From the NCBI GenBank assembly GCA_002390225.1, contig DGOW01000033.1, positions 1-29,879 of the forward strand: DNA of 29,879 nucleotides, written 5' to 3'. Of this stretch, positions 9,089-17,814 are shown piece after piece. The notes beneath the pieces are model-generated. The model saw nothing but the letters and a program-made list of their open reading frames with translations. It did no database searches and was not told the origin of the DNA. The translations under genes and the position numbers were made by a program. How positions within the stretch are numbered: position 1 is the stretch's first letter; each line of letters begins with the position of its first letter. Source of the stretch: Gemmatimonadales bacterium UBA4456. GTDB taxonomy: Bacteria; Gemmatimonadota; Gemmatimonadetes; Longimicrobiales; Gaopeijiaceae.

Positions 9089-10399
9089 ATGTCAGAGAAC
9101 GGGAGCGAGGGAGCAAAGACCCTCTCCATCCGCGACAACCGGACTGGTCGGAACTACGAGGTCGACATCCTCGACGGTGACGTGATCCGGGCGATGGACC
9201 TTCGCCAGATCAAGGTTAATGAGGACGATTTCGGGATGATGACGTATGATCCCGGATATACGAACACCGCCTCGACGCGCAGCAAGGTCACATTTATCGA
9301 CGGCGAGAAAGGTATCCTCCGGTATCGAGGGTTCCCGATCGATCAGCTGGCCGAGCGGAGCTCGCATCTTGAAGTTTCCTACCTGCTCCTGAAGGGCGAG
9401 CTACCCACTCAGTCGCAGCTCGACGATTTCGTACATGAGGTCACGTTCCACACGTACGTGCACGAGAACATTACGGAGCTCTTCTCCGGCTTCCGCTATG
9501 ATGCCCACGCCATGGGTATGGTGATGAGCGGCGTTGCAGCGCTCTCGTCGTTCTATCCTGAGGCGAAGCAGGTCGATGACCCGGATGCTCGCTGGCAGCA
9601 GATCACTCGCCTCATCGCCAAGATGCCGACCCTGGCCGCATATGCGTACCGTCACCATCGCGGACTTCCGTACGTGTACCCGGAAAACGAGCTCGGCTAC
9701 ACGGCGAACTTCCTGAACATGCTTTTCCGGATCGGCACCCGGGAGTACAAACCGAACCCCGTTCTCGAGCGGGCGCTGGACATCCTTTTCATCTTGCACG
9801 CGGATCACGAGCAGAACTGCTCGGCTACCACGATGAGGGTGATCGGCTCGGCACACGCTGATCCGTACTCCGCACTTTCCGGCGCGATGGGGGCACTGTA
9901 TGGCCCCCTGCACGGTGGTGCGAACGAGGCGGTGCTGCGCATGCTGACGCGCATTGGGAGCGTCGACAACATCCCAGCGTTCATGGATGGTGTGCGGCGT
10001 CGTGAAGAGCGTCTGATGGGCTTCGGCCACCGGGTGTACAAGGCGTACGATCCGCGAGCCAGCATCATCAAGCGCACCGCGGACGAGGTCTTCGAGGTGA
10101 CGGGTCGGAACCCGCTACTAGACATCGCGCTCGAGCTCGAGAAGATCGCACTGAACGAGGATTTCTTCGTCGAGCGAAATCTCTATCCGAACGTGGATTT
10201 CTACTCTGGCCTCATCTATCAGGCCATGGGCTTCCCGGTCGAAATGTTCCCGGTCCTGTTTGCGATTCCGCGCACGGTTGGTTGGCTCGCTCAGTGGGAA
10301 GAGCTGCTCAACGATCCGGAGCAGCGGATCGCCCGGCCCCGTCAGGTTTTCGAGGGATCCGATGAGCGCGACTACGTGTCCATGGCTGATCGCGGCTGA
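9089..10399 (+). CDS. gltA: Citrate synthase (type II)
   Basis: This enzyme condenses oxaloacetate and acetyl-CoA to citrate. The 436-residue length and long N-terminal region fit the hexameric type II enzymes. The catalytic triad is visible as His275 in YGPLHGGANEAV, His314 in GFGHRVYKAYDPRA and Asp370 in NVDFYSGLIY. HADHEQNCSATTMRVIGS and the C-terminal FAIPRTVGWLAQWEEL are also typical. The ATG has GGAG upstream (acacggagcacacATG). A promoter-like TTGGGA/TATACT pair lies upstream, and a strong intrinsic terminator starts 37 bp after the stop, so this is probably a single-gene transcript. Confidence 0.97.
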   Translation: MSENGSEGAKTLSIRDNRTGRNYEVDILDGDVIRAMDLRQIKVNEDDFGMMTYDPGYTNTASTRSKVTFIDGEKGILRYRGFPIDQLAERSSHLEVSYLLLKGELPTQSQLDDFVHEVTFHTYVHENITELFSGFRYDAHAMGMVMSGVAALSSFYPEAKQVDDPDARWQQITRLIAKMPTLAAYAYRHHRGLPYVYPENELGYTANFLNMLFRIGTREYKPNPVLERALDILFILHADHEQNCSATTMRVIGSAHADPYSALSGAMGALYGPLHGGANEAVLRMLTRIGSVDNIPAFMDGVRRREERLMGFGHRVYKAYDPRASIIKRTADEVFEVTGRNPLLDIALELEKIALNEDFFVERNLYPNVDFYSGLIYQAMGFPVEMFPVLFAIPRTVGWLAQWEELLNDPEQRIARPRQVFEGSDERDYVSMADRG

Positions 10400-10435
10400 C
10401 CTCATCGTGACTGCGATCCGCTGATCCAGCGTGAG

Positions 10436-10465
10436 GGGGTGTCCGTTCGCGGGCACCCCTTTTTC
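10436..10465 (+). terminator. Intrinsic terminator after gltA
   Basis: A 10-bp stem, GGGGTGTCCG with CGGGCACCCC (one G·U pair), has a TTCG tetraloop and is followed by TTTTTC. The hairpin occupies 10436-10459. Confidence 0.9.
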
Positions 10466-10515
10466 GTCTCTCCATGCTCGGGGGGCTCGGTCCTCCATCA
10501 CCAGGCGGCGCCATC

Positions 10516-11400
10516 ATGAACAACCACCAGTGCATCGATCTCGAACACCTCGAGCTCAATGGGGCCATCGCGTGCTACCTCGTTGACGGGCCCGAACCCA
10601 CGATTATCGACCCGGGCCCCACGACTACACTTCATCGGCTCATTGACGAGCTGGCGATCCGTGGGGTAGGTCCCTCGGATCTGCGGCACGTGCTTCTCAC
10701 GCATATCCATCTGGATCACGCCGGGGCCGCGGGCTTCCTGCTGGATCATTTCCCGAACGCGCGTGTGTTCGTTCATGAGGATGGGGCGTCACACATAGTG
10801 AACCCCGAACGACTCGTCTCGAGCACGCGACGGACGTTTGGCGACCTGCACGACCGACTGTGGGGTGAGGTGAAGCCTGTTGATGCTAATCGACTCGATG
10901 TCTGGAGGTCCGACGAAATGCCCGCGGTCGCGGGACTACGACCGATATCCACCCCCGGTCACATCTCGCATCACCTAGCGTATCTCGATGAGAGCGACGG
11001 GACCTTGTTTTCCGGAGATTCGATGGGGATCGCACTGGCGGGAGGGCCGCAGCATCCGCCCACTCCTCCGCCCGCGGTCAATCTGCCCGACTGGGCGCGC
11101 ACACTCGAGGAAATCGGAAACATCGGCCCTGAGCGATTCGGTGCCACACACTTCGGTCTGCATGAGGACGTCGAGGTACGTCGAGTTCAGCTGGCTGAGC
11201 GACTGCAGGCGCTTGAAGCGCGGGTCCGGGTTGCGATCGAGAGGGGACGGGAGGAGGAGGACGCAGCGGCGTTCGAGGAGGAGGTTCGAACTGAGCTTGC
11301 ACCCTTCATGGGCGAAGATGGAGTGAATCGGTATTTCGACATGTTCCCGGCCGCGACGGACTGGGCGGGCGTGATGTTCTACGTAAAGAGAAATCCCTGA
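10516..11400 (+). CDS. MBL-fold metallo-hydrolase
   Basis: A metallo-beta-lactamase-fold hydrolase of 294 residues from the chosen start. The metal-binding signature THIHLDHAG gives His63, His65, Asp67 and His68. Later metal ligands are likely the His in STPGHISHH, the Asp in FSGDSMG, and the His in THFGLHE. IIDPGP near residue 30 is also typical. An ATG at 10474 in the same frame would add 14 Gly/Pro-rich residues, but it lies only nine bases beyond the gltA terminator T-tract, so the MNNHQ start is preferred. The C-terminal ~80 residues are helical and charged, as in glyoxalase II-like or lactonase-like MBL proteins. The substrate is unknown. The M1 peptidase follows 31 bp later in the same unit. 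Confidence 0.88.
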   Translation: MNNHQCIDLEHLELNGAIACYLVDGPEPTIIDPGPTTTLHRLIDELAIRGVGPSDLRHVLLTHIHLDHAGAAGFLLDHFPNARVFVHEDGASHIVNPERLVSSTRRTFGDLHDRLWGEVKPVDANRLDVWRSDEMPAVAGLRPISTPGHISHHLAYLDESDGTLFSGDSMGIALAGGPQHPPTPPPAVNLPDWARTLEEIGNIGPERFGATHFGLHEDVEVRRVQLAERLQALEARVRVAIERGREEEDAAAFEEEVRTELAPFMGEDGVNRYFDMFPAATDWAGVMFYVKRNP

Positions 11401-11431
11401 AGGGATGGGTCTGATGGTGAGAGGAGTCTGG

Positions 11432-13498
11432 ATGCGCAGTGTCTTGATCACAGTGGCGCTGATACTGGTACTCACGATGAACGTGAGGGCCCAGGATGCA
11501 GAGCCTGTCATCGCGCGGGCGATCCCCGCGGCGGTGAACTATCCCCCGGAGTTCGAACGTGCGCTCGAGCGTGGATGGCGCAGCGAGGATGGAGGTCCAG
11601 GGCACAGCTACTGGCAGAATTCGTCCAGCTACGACATCGAGGCACGCCTCGACCCTGAGACGTCGAAGCTCGAGGGGTCGGTGAGGATCCTCTACGCACA
11701 TGATGCTCCGGCCAATCTGAATGCCGTGCTTGTGCACCTCCATCAGAACATCCACAAGGAGGGGTCGCCGCGGTACGACACCCAAGAGATTACAGGCGGC
11801 GTGACCATCAACCGTCTGACCGCGGATGGCGAAGAACTGGAAGAGCGGCCCCCCGAAGACGGGCCAGGGTGGGAGATCGACGGCACTGTGATGCAGGTCC
11901 GCCCGACGATCCGTCTCGAGCCGGGCGATACACTGCAACTCGACATCGATTGGGAAGTCACCCTTCCTCAGCGTGGTGCCGGGCGCATGGGGCACTCCGA
12001 CAAGGAGGTGTACTTCGTCGCGTACTGGTTCCCCAAGATGGGGGTCTTCGACAATCTGCGGGGGTGGAGCGCTCAGCCCTATATGGGAAACGCCGAGTTT
12101 TACGACGACTTCGGTGACTACGACGTGTCGATCTCGGTGCCGACCGGATGGACGGTCATGGGTACGGGGGATCTCCAGAATCCGGAAGACGTCTTTTCGG
12201 CGATCACTCTGGATCAGCTCGAGGCCGCAGCTACGTCAGACACCCTCGTCACGATAGCCGACGAGGCGTCGAGAGACGCGGGCACGATTACCACAGAGGG
12301 TACGGACGGCTGGCTGACCTATGAGTTCTCGGCGACCCGGGTGCGTGACTTCACTTGGACCTCCTCGAACGTCCAGCGTTGGGATGCCACGAGCGCGGAG
12401 GTAGTGAACCAGATCTGGCCGCAGGAGGAGGATTCCGCGGACGAGGAGGAAGACGCAGACGCAGAGGATCGGGCGAACGAGGACGCTGGCCGTAGCGCGC
12501 TCGAACCCATTGTAGACGGGACACGCCGGGTTCTCATCCACTCATTCTGGCGAGAGGATGTAGCGCCCCTGTGGTCGGAGCAGTGGCTGTACGGCAAGCA
12601 GGCGATCGAATTCCACTCCGGGTACACCGGATACTCGTACCCCTGGTCTCACATGACCTCAGTAGAGGGCATGGACATCATCGAGGGCGGGATGGAATCC
12701 CCGATGATGACTGTGATTGGTGCGTATCAGGACCAGGAGCCGAGCGACCTGTACAACGTGACAGCTCACGAGATCGGCCACATGTGGATCCCGATGATCG
12801 TCGGGACGGACGAGAAGCGTCATGCCTGGATGGACGAAGGCTCGACGACCTTCCTCGAGGACCAAAGCAAGATGGAGTACTGGCCTGGCGTCGATCACCA
12901 CCGGGTTGGTACGCGCAGTTATCTCCAGGTGGCTATAGCCGAGCAGGAGCAGATCCTCATGCGGCACGGCGACTACTACGAGCCGGGCCCCGGGTACGGC
13001 ATCGCCTCATACCCGAAGCCGGCGACCCTATTGGTCGCTCTCCGCGAGGTCATGGGGGAAGAGAACTGGCTCGCCGCATATCGGGCGTTCATTGCCGAAT
13101 GGGCGTTCAAGCGTCCCAGCCCGTGGGACTTCTTCAACACCTTCGAGCGTTTTGCCGAAGAAGATCTCGACTGGTTCTGGACTTCCTTCTACTTCGAGAC
13201 ATGGACCCTCGACCACGCGGTCGGTCGGGTCGCACCGAAGCCGGCCGGAGGTGCCATCATCACGATCGAAGACCGTGGTAACGCGATCTATCCGGCTCGC
13301 GTCCGAATCCGCACCGCGAACGGGATGGACTTTGTCCACGATATTTCGGTAGACCACTGGTTGGCCGGAAACGACAGCTACGAGATCGATGTTGCTGCGA
13401 CCGCCGGATCGGTGACTCGGGTAGAGCTGGACCCTAGTGGGTATGCCCCGGATGCCGACCGCCAGAACAACTTCTGGCCGCGTGGTGGCAGCAGCTAA
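11432..13498 (+). CDS. Secreted M1-family zinc metallopeptidase
   Basis: An aminopeptidase-like (gluzincin) enzyme of 688 residues. The zinc site HEIGH at 446-450 with Glu469 in DEGSTTF gives the HExxH-x18-E spacing of family M1. GGMESPMMTVIG, about 20 residues upstream, resembles the M1 GxMEN exopeptidase loop but is not canonical. A signal peptide (~1-21, MRSVLITVALILVLTMNVRA) predicts export. This ATG has GAGGAG six bases upstream. Two ATGs further upstream in the same frame (11405 and 11414) would spoil the signal peptide's compact N-terminus. An Asp/Glu-rich insert (~334-350) lies before the catalytic domain. It is the second gene of a unit closed by a strong terminator. Confidence 0.9.
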   Translation: MRSVLITVALILVLTMNVRAQDAEPVIARAIPAAVNYPPEFERALERGWRSEDGGPGHSYWQNSSSYDIEARLDPETSKLEGSVRILYAHDAPANLNAVLVHLHQNIHKEGSPRYDTQEITGGVTINRLTADGEELEERPPEDGPGWEIDGTVMQVRPTIRLEPGDTLQLDIDWEVTLPQRGAGRMGHSDKEVYFVAYWFPKMGVFDNLRGWSAQPYMGNAEFYDDFGDYDVSISVPTGWTVMGTGDLQNPEDVFSAITLDQLEAAATSDTLVTIADEASRDAGTITTEGTDGWLTYEFSATRVRDFTWTSSNVQRWDATSAEVVNQIWPQEEDSADEEEDADAEDRANEDAGRSALEPIVDGTRRVLIHSFWREDVAPLWSEQWLYGKQAIEFHSGYTGYSYPWSHMTSVEGMDIIEGGMESPMMTVIGAYQDQEPSDLYNVTAHEIGHMWIPMIVGTDEKRHAWMDEGSTTFLEDQSKMEYWPGVDHHRVGTRSYLQVAIAEQEQILMRHGDYYEPGPGYGIASYPKPATLLVALREVMGEENWLAAYRAFIAEWAFKRPSPWDFFNTFERFAEEDLDWFWTSFYFETWTLDHAVGRVAPKPAGGAIITIEDRGNAIYPARVRIRTANGMDFVHDISVDHWLAGNDSYEIDVAATAGSVTRVELDPSGYAPDADRQNNFWPRGGSS

Positions 13499-13524
13499 GC
13501 CAAGGAGCTACGAAGTTCGTATCA

Positions 13525-13552
13525 GCCCCGGCGCTTCGGCGCCGGGGCTTTT
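13525..13552 (+). terminator. Intrinsic terminator after the M1 peptidase
   Basis: A perfect 10-bp stem, GCCCCGGCGC with GCGCCGGGGC, has a TTCG loop and is followed by TTTTC. It begins 26 bp after the peptidase stop codon. Confidence 0.93.
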
Positions 13553-13622
13553 CTGTGGGGTCACGGTGTTGTGATGACGTGCCTACGCGCCTGAGTCGTC
13601 ACCCTCCTTCGCCGTGTCCACC

Positions 13623-14004
13623 TTATGTGCAAACCCCACCACCGTCCCGCACGAAGACCTGGTCTACGCCCCAGAACGTCTTCCGGCGGGGCAGGATGAC
13701 CTTGGCCTCTGGCACGGCCTTGAGGTCCTCGGCCTCCACGAAGAGGACCGACGTGGATGACCCCATCTCAGCCTGAAAGTCGGCGGGCTCACCGGAGGCC
13801 CCAGATCTGCCTCTACACCAGGCGTTGACTGGTACATGATGAGGCTGCCGTGATTCAGCAGGGGGAACCCGATGCTGTCGTCGTGAGGTACGGTCGCTAT
13901 GAGGTCGAAGCCGAGCTCGGTCCAGAAGGGCAGGCAGGGTTCAATTTCGTCTACCGTGACGAGTATGGAGATCTGCTTGATATCATCGTCGGCTCCTCGG
14001 TCAT
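13623..14004 (-). pseudogene. VOC/glyoxalase-family gene broken by frameshifts
   Basis: Minus-strand translation shows a vicinal-oxygen-chelate fold split between frames. One frame (from ~13981 down to ~13806) reads KQISILVTVDEIEPCLPFW, ELGFDLIATVPHDDS and NHGSLIMYQSTPGVEADL. A second frame (down to TAA at 13623-13625) reads PADFQAEMGSSTSVLFVEAE, then VILPRRKTFWGVDQVFVRD. Together these are a recognisable ~120-residue VOC protein of the bleomycin-resistance/glyoxalase type. The probable start ATG (13000s end at 14004, MTEEPTM) is in a third register relative to KQISILV, so two frame breaks are needed. It lies 36 bp downstream of dnaE2 on the same strand. Overlapping plus-strand ORFs here are shadows. 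Confidence 0.72.
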
Positions 14005-14039
14005 GAAGGGTGCAGTCTGTGCAGAAACGGATCTATTGG

Positions 14040-17000
14040 CTAGCCGAAGTTCTTGATGCCCGGTGGCCTCTGCCGTAGGGCGTTGAGATACTGATACGGA
14101 CTCGCCCGTGGCTCGTCCTTGTCGTCCCAGTACTCGAGCGGCTCGGGCAGTGAGGTGCAGAGATGGGCGAGGTCGGGTGAGCCCAAGCCGGGTGTACCAT
14201 CCGCTAGACCTTCTGGCCGGCGGTCCGGATTGGACGCGTCGTACGCCACGTTTTCGTGTGTCGCTGTGGCCCCGGCCGGAATGAGGGCGGGGCGTCCGGG
14301 GGGCAGGGTGGTGGATGCCGGAGGTGGGGTTCCCGGGCTGGTCCTAGCGAGCTTCTCGGTAGCCAATGTCCGCGAGAGTCCGCGACGCTGAACCAGGGTT
14401 CCAGGGACTCTCAGAGCCTCGACTTCGTGGGCGATGATGTTGATCGTCGCACCGTCGATCTGGAGCCTTCCGGATACTGCGAGGAACGGCTCCATGCGCA
14501 CGGCGGCTCGATCCCGTTGGTAAATATCAGGCTTAATAATCAAGTTTATAGAACCGTGCTCATCTTCCATCATGACAAAGACATACCCTTTTGCAGTGCT
14601 AGGGCGCTGGCGAGTTGTTACGAGCCCTGAAACACGCACGGTGCTGCCATTTTGGAGGTGAGGAAGTCGGTCCGAAGCTACGGTGCCTTGGGGCAACACA
14701 TCCTGGAGAAGTGAGAGCGGATGGCGGTCCGCGGAGAAGCGGAGCATCCGGTATTCGGCGATCATCTGGTCGTGTGCATCGAGATCCTCGAAGCGGAGAT
14801 TGGCGTACGGATCATCGAGGGCCAGTTCGGTCTGGGCATGATCATCCCGGCCCCCCGTGCGCTCCTTGTCGGTCTCCGGACCGAGCCAGAGGCCTGTCTG
14901 CCACAGAAGTTCGCGCCTCGTGAGGCCGAACGCCCCGAATCCGCCTACCCAGATCAGGTTTTCGATGGCCGGCCGCTTGAGCGCAGCCGGCGTACGGCGC
15001 AGGAAGTCGAGGAGGGACCGGTACGGACCACCGGATTCCCGTTCTGTCACTACGTGTTCGGCGATATTGGCACCCCATCCCCGTACGAAACCAAGCCCGA
15101 TCCGCAGGTCGTTGCCTTCGGCCGTGCTTTCGACCTGGCTGTGGTTGATATCGGGCAGCAGCGTCCTGATGCCACTGCGACGGGCGTCTCGACCCAGCGC
15201 GTCGAGTGAGTAGAAGCCCATGGGCTGGTTGTTGAAGAGCCCGACATAGAACTCGACAGGGTAGTAGTGCCGTAGCCATGCGGACTGGTACGCCAGCAGG
15301 CCGAATGCCGCTGCGTGGGACTTCGGGAAGCCGAACTCCGAAAATGCGGTGACCTGCGCGAAGATCTCTCGCGCGGTGGTCTCCTCGACCCCATTGGCCT
15401 CGGCTCCGGTCCTGAATTCCTCCCAGTGGGCTGTGAGGGCTTCTCTGGAGCGTTTCCGGCTCATGGCACGCCTCAGGGACTCGGCCTGACCGTCCGTGAA
15501 GCCTGCGAGCGCCTGACAGACTTTGAGGACCTGATCCTGAAAAATGATCACGCCCAGCGTCTCACCGAGTGCGTCTTCCAGGAGGGGGTGGAGGTAGGGG
15601 ACTTCGTATCCAGGTACGTCACGCAGCATTTCTCGGCGCCGCACATACGGATTCACGGCTCCACCCACGATCGGTCCGGGCCGGACGATAGCGACCTGGA
15701 CGGACAAATCGTCCAGATTTCGCGGTTTCGTTCGCCGCAGCATCTGGATCTGTGCTCGACTCTCGATCTGGAAGATCCCGACGGTATCTCCCGAGCCGAT
15801 CCGGTCGTAGATGACCTCGTCATCGAAGTCGATCCGGGACAGGTCGAGGGCTTCTTCGTGCCGCTCTGCGATCAGATCGATGCTTTCCTCGACCAGGGAG
15901 AGCATGCCGAGCGCCAGGAAGTCGATCTTGATGAATCCGGCGTCGTCACAGGAGTCCTTGTCCCACTGACACAGGAAGCGGCCTTCCCACGCTGCAGGTT
16001 CGATCGGGACGATCTCCACGAGCGGTCGGCTCGAGATGATCATGCCCCCGACGTGCTGGGAAATGTGACGGGGCAGGCCGGCGACGTCTTCGGCGAGATC
16101 GCCGAGCAGCTTCCACAGGTGCCCGTCGGCCCGATCCTTGAATTCGGGCAGCGATGCGATCTCATCTGCCAACCCGGCTGCGGAGCGTCGCTCGGCAAGC
16201 TTGGAGAGCTTCTCGAGCTCACCGAGTGGCAGGTCCAGGGCCTTGCCAATCTCGCGAACTGCAGACTTCAGGCGATACGTCGGGAAAGTACATACGAGTC
16301 CCGTATGTTCATGCCCGTAATTTTCATACACGCGTAGTATCAGCTGTTCTCTGATGTCACGCGGGAAGTCCAGGTCGATGTCCGGCACGCTGCGCAGTGC
16401 TTCGTTGAGGAAGCGGCCGAGGAAGAGATTGTTCTTGACCGGATCGATGTGGGAGAGACCGATCAGGTAACAGATGATCGACGAGACGGACGAGCCACGG
16501 CCTCGACCGGGGGGGAGCCCTGAGAAGGCTCGGGGGGCTTCACCGCGTACGTCCCGGGCGACTTCGGTCGCGAGCTGCATGATATCGCGATAGACCAGAA
16601 AGAATCCGCCCAGGCCGTGGAGGTCTACCAGGCAGAGTTCCTGGTGCAGCCGTCCTTCGGCATCCTGTTCTTCGGCGCTGCCGGGCCTGTACAGCTCGCC
16701 GATGCGCTGCAGGCACATCGCAGCCAGCGATTCGATCGCCCCACCGCGCGTTGATCCCTCGAAATCAGGGAATTCGTAGCCGAGATCCTGGGTCAGATCG
16801 AATCCGGAGCACCGTTCTGCGATCAGAAGTGTGTTTGTGAGCGCCTCTGGGCGGCTCTGGAAGCGGTGACGCATCTCCCAGGGTTCCGCCAGATGGAAGA
16901 GCCTGTTGGCCCTTCTGGCGCCGTGTGCTCCGTCCAGCGTGGCACGGTTACGGATGGAGACCAGTACGTCCTGAAGCCGATGACGCTCCGGCCGGTGATA

Positions 17001-17615
17001 GTGGACGTTGCCTGTGGCCACGACTCCCAGACCCAGGCGGCCCGCCAGGCGGCCCAATCCCTTGTTGCGGGCGCTGTCCCCGCGGACGCCGTTCTGCTGC
17101 AGCTCCACGAAGACGTTTCCCGGCCCGAAGGCGCGCACGAGTCGGTGTGTCAGCGCCTCGCCGTCTGCGGCGGATGATGAAAGGGCTGCCGCAACCGGGC
17201 TTTTCGCGCATCCGGTGAGCAGAATCAGCCCCTCGGGGCGCAGCAGTAGTGACTCGAGCCGCAGGCGGGGATCTCCACGCTCTGAATTCATGTGCGCCTC
17301 GGTCAGAAGGCGGCAGAGGTTGGCGTACCCGGTCTGGGTTTCGGCCAGAAGTGTGACGTGGTGGCCCGATTCGGGCTCCTCAACACCTGGAAAGCAGTCT
17401 CGCAGGGTGACTTCGGCACCGGTGATCGGCTGCAGGTTCGCCAGCTTGGCGGTCTGGGCGAACTCCATGGAGCCGTACAGTCCGTTGTGGTCGGTCAGCG
17501 CGAGAGCAGGGTAGCCAAGCTCTACCGCGCGCATCACGAGCTCTTCGGGATGTGAGGCACCATCCAGAAAGGAAAACCCTGAATGGCAGTGCAGTTCGAT
17601 GTAGGGAATCGTCAC
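14040..17615 (-). CDS. dnaE2: Error-prone DNA polymerase III alpha subunit DnaE2 (ImuC)
   Basis: DnaE2 is the translesion C-family polymerase of damage-induced mutagenesis. The N-terminal PHP domain opens YIELHCHSGFSFLDGASHPE, typical of DnaE2 and not DnaE1. The palm carries PDIDLDFPRD (Asp414, Asp416) and the third catalytic Asp565 in KIDFLALGML. QWDKDSCDDAGF is another DnaE2-like segment. An OB-fold (~1010-1090, VRVSGLVTTRQRPSTAKGY) follows. At 1191 aa it is longer than the ~1030-1090 usual for the family because of a Pro/Ala-rich C-terminal tail (~1095-1191). The start is GTG with GGAG upstream. Neither imuA, imuB nor lexA lies beside it. It is divergent from the OsmC-family gene. Confidence 0.93.
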   Translation of the reverse strand: MTIPYIELHCHSGFSFLDGASHPEELVMRAVELGYPALALTDHNGLYGSMEFAQTAKLANLQPITGAEVTLRDCFPGVEEPESGHHVTLLAETQTGYANLCRLLTEAHMNSERGDPRLRLESLLLRPEGLILLTGCAKSPVAAALSSSAADGEALTHRLVRAFGPGNVFVELQQNGVRGDSARNKGLGRLAGRLGLGVVATGNVHYHRPERHRLQDVLVSIRNRATLDGAHGARRANRLFHLAEPWEMRHRFQSRPEALTNTLLIAERCSGFDLTQDLGYEFPDFEGSTRGGAIESLAAMCLQRIGELYRPGSAEEQDAEGRLHQELCLVDLHGLGGFFLVYRDIMQLATEVARDVRGEAPRAFSGLPPGRGRGSSVSSIICYLIGLSHIDPVKNNLFLGRFLNEALRSVPDIDLDFPRDIREQLILRVYENYGHEHTGLVCTFPTYRLKSAVREIGKALDLPLGELEKLSKLAERRSAAGLADEIASLPEFKDRADGHLWKLLGDLAEDVAGLPRHISQHVGGMIISSRPLVEIVPIEPAAWEGRFLCQWDKDSCDDAGFIKIDFLALGMLSLVEESIDLIAERHEEALDLSRIDFDDEVIYDRIGSGDTVGIFQIESRAQIQMLRRTKPRNLDDLSVQVAIVRPGPIVGGAVNPYVRRREMLRDVPGYEVPYLHPLLEDALGETLGVIIFQDQVLKVCQALAGFTDGQAESLRRAMSRKRSREALTAHWEEFRTGAEANGVEETTAREIFAQVTAFSEFGFPKSHAAAFGLLAYQSAWLRHYYPVEFYVGLFNNQPMGFYSLDALGRDARRSGIRTLLPDINHSQVESTAEGNDLRIGLGFVRGWGANIAEHVVTERESGGPYRSLLDFLRRTPAALKRPAIENLIWVGGFGAFGLTRRELLWQTGLWLGPETDKERTGGRDDHAQTELALDDPYANLRFEDLDAHDQMIAEYRMLRFSADRHPLSLLQDVLPQGTVASDRLPHLQNGSTVRVSGLVTTRQRPSTAKGYVFVMMEDEHGSINLIIKPDIYQRDRAAVRMEPFLAVSGRLQIDGATINIIAHEVEALRVPGTLVQRRGLSRTLATEKLARTSPGTPPPASTTLPPGRPALIPAGATATHENVAYDASNPDRRPEGLADGTPGLGSPDLAHLCTSLPEPLEYWDDKDEPRASPYQYLNALRQRPPGIKNFG

Positions 17616-17693
17616 CGGCGCTCCGCGTCACACGTCCTCTCCCGAGCCGTTCGCTTCCGAATCAGCTCCCTCGTCCCATGAGGAACGCAGAAA

Positions 17694-17713
17694 CCGAAGA
17701 TAAGCCGAAGATA
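17694..17713. repeat. Tandem CCGAAGATA direct repeat between dnaE2 and the OsmC gene
   Basis: CCGAAGATA occurs at 17694-17702 and 17705-17713, giving an 11-bp period, or about one helical turn. It lies ~80 bp upstream of the dnaE2 GTG and ~100 bp upstream of the OsmC ATG. It could bind a regulator. No canonical LexA box was recognised in the 200-bp divergent region. Confidence 0.4.
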
Positions 17714-17814
17714 GGTGCATCGCAAACATAAACAGGGTCATCGGCTGGATGTCGGGTTGCCGGGGATCGCCCATGACGTCACAATCGACCTCTACTCCAG
17801 ACCAAGGGAAGCCG

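Noticed and set aside
13850..14056. 68-codon plus-strand ORF (VVRYGRYEVEAELGPEGQ)
   Set aside because: Antisense to the VOC-like coding sequence and overlapping the end of dnaE2.
15315..16337. 340-codon plus-strand ORF inside dnaE2
   Set aside because: Lies opposite the polymerase palm with its catalytic motifs. It is an antisense shadow.
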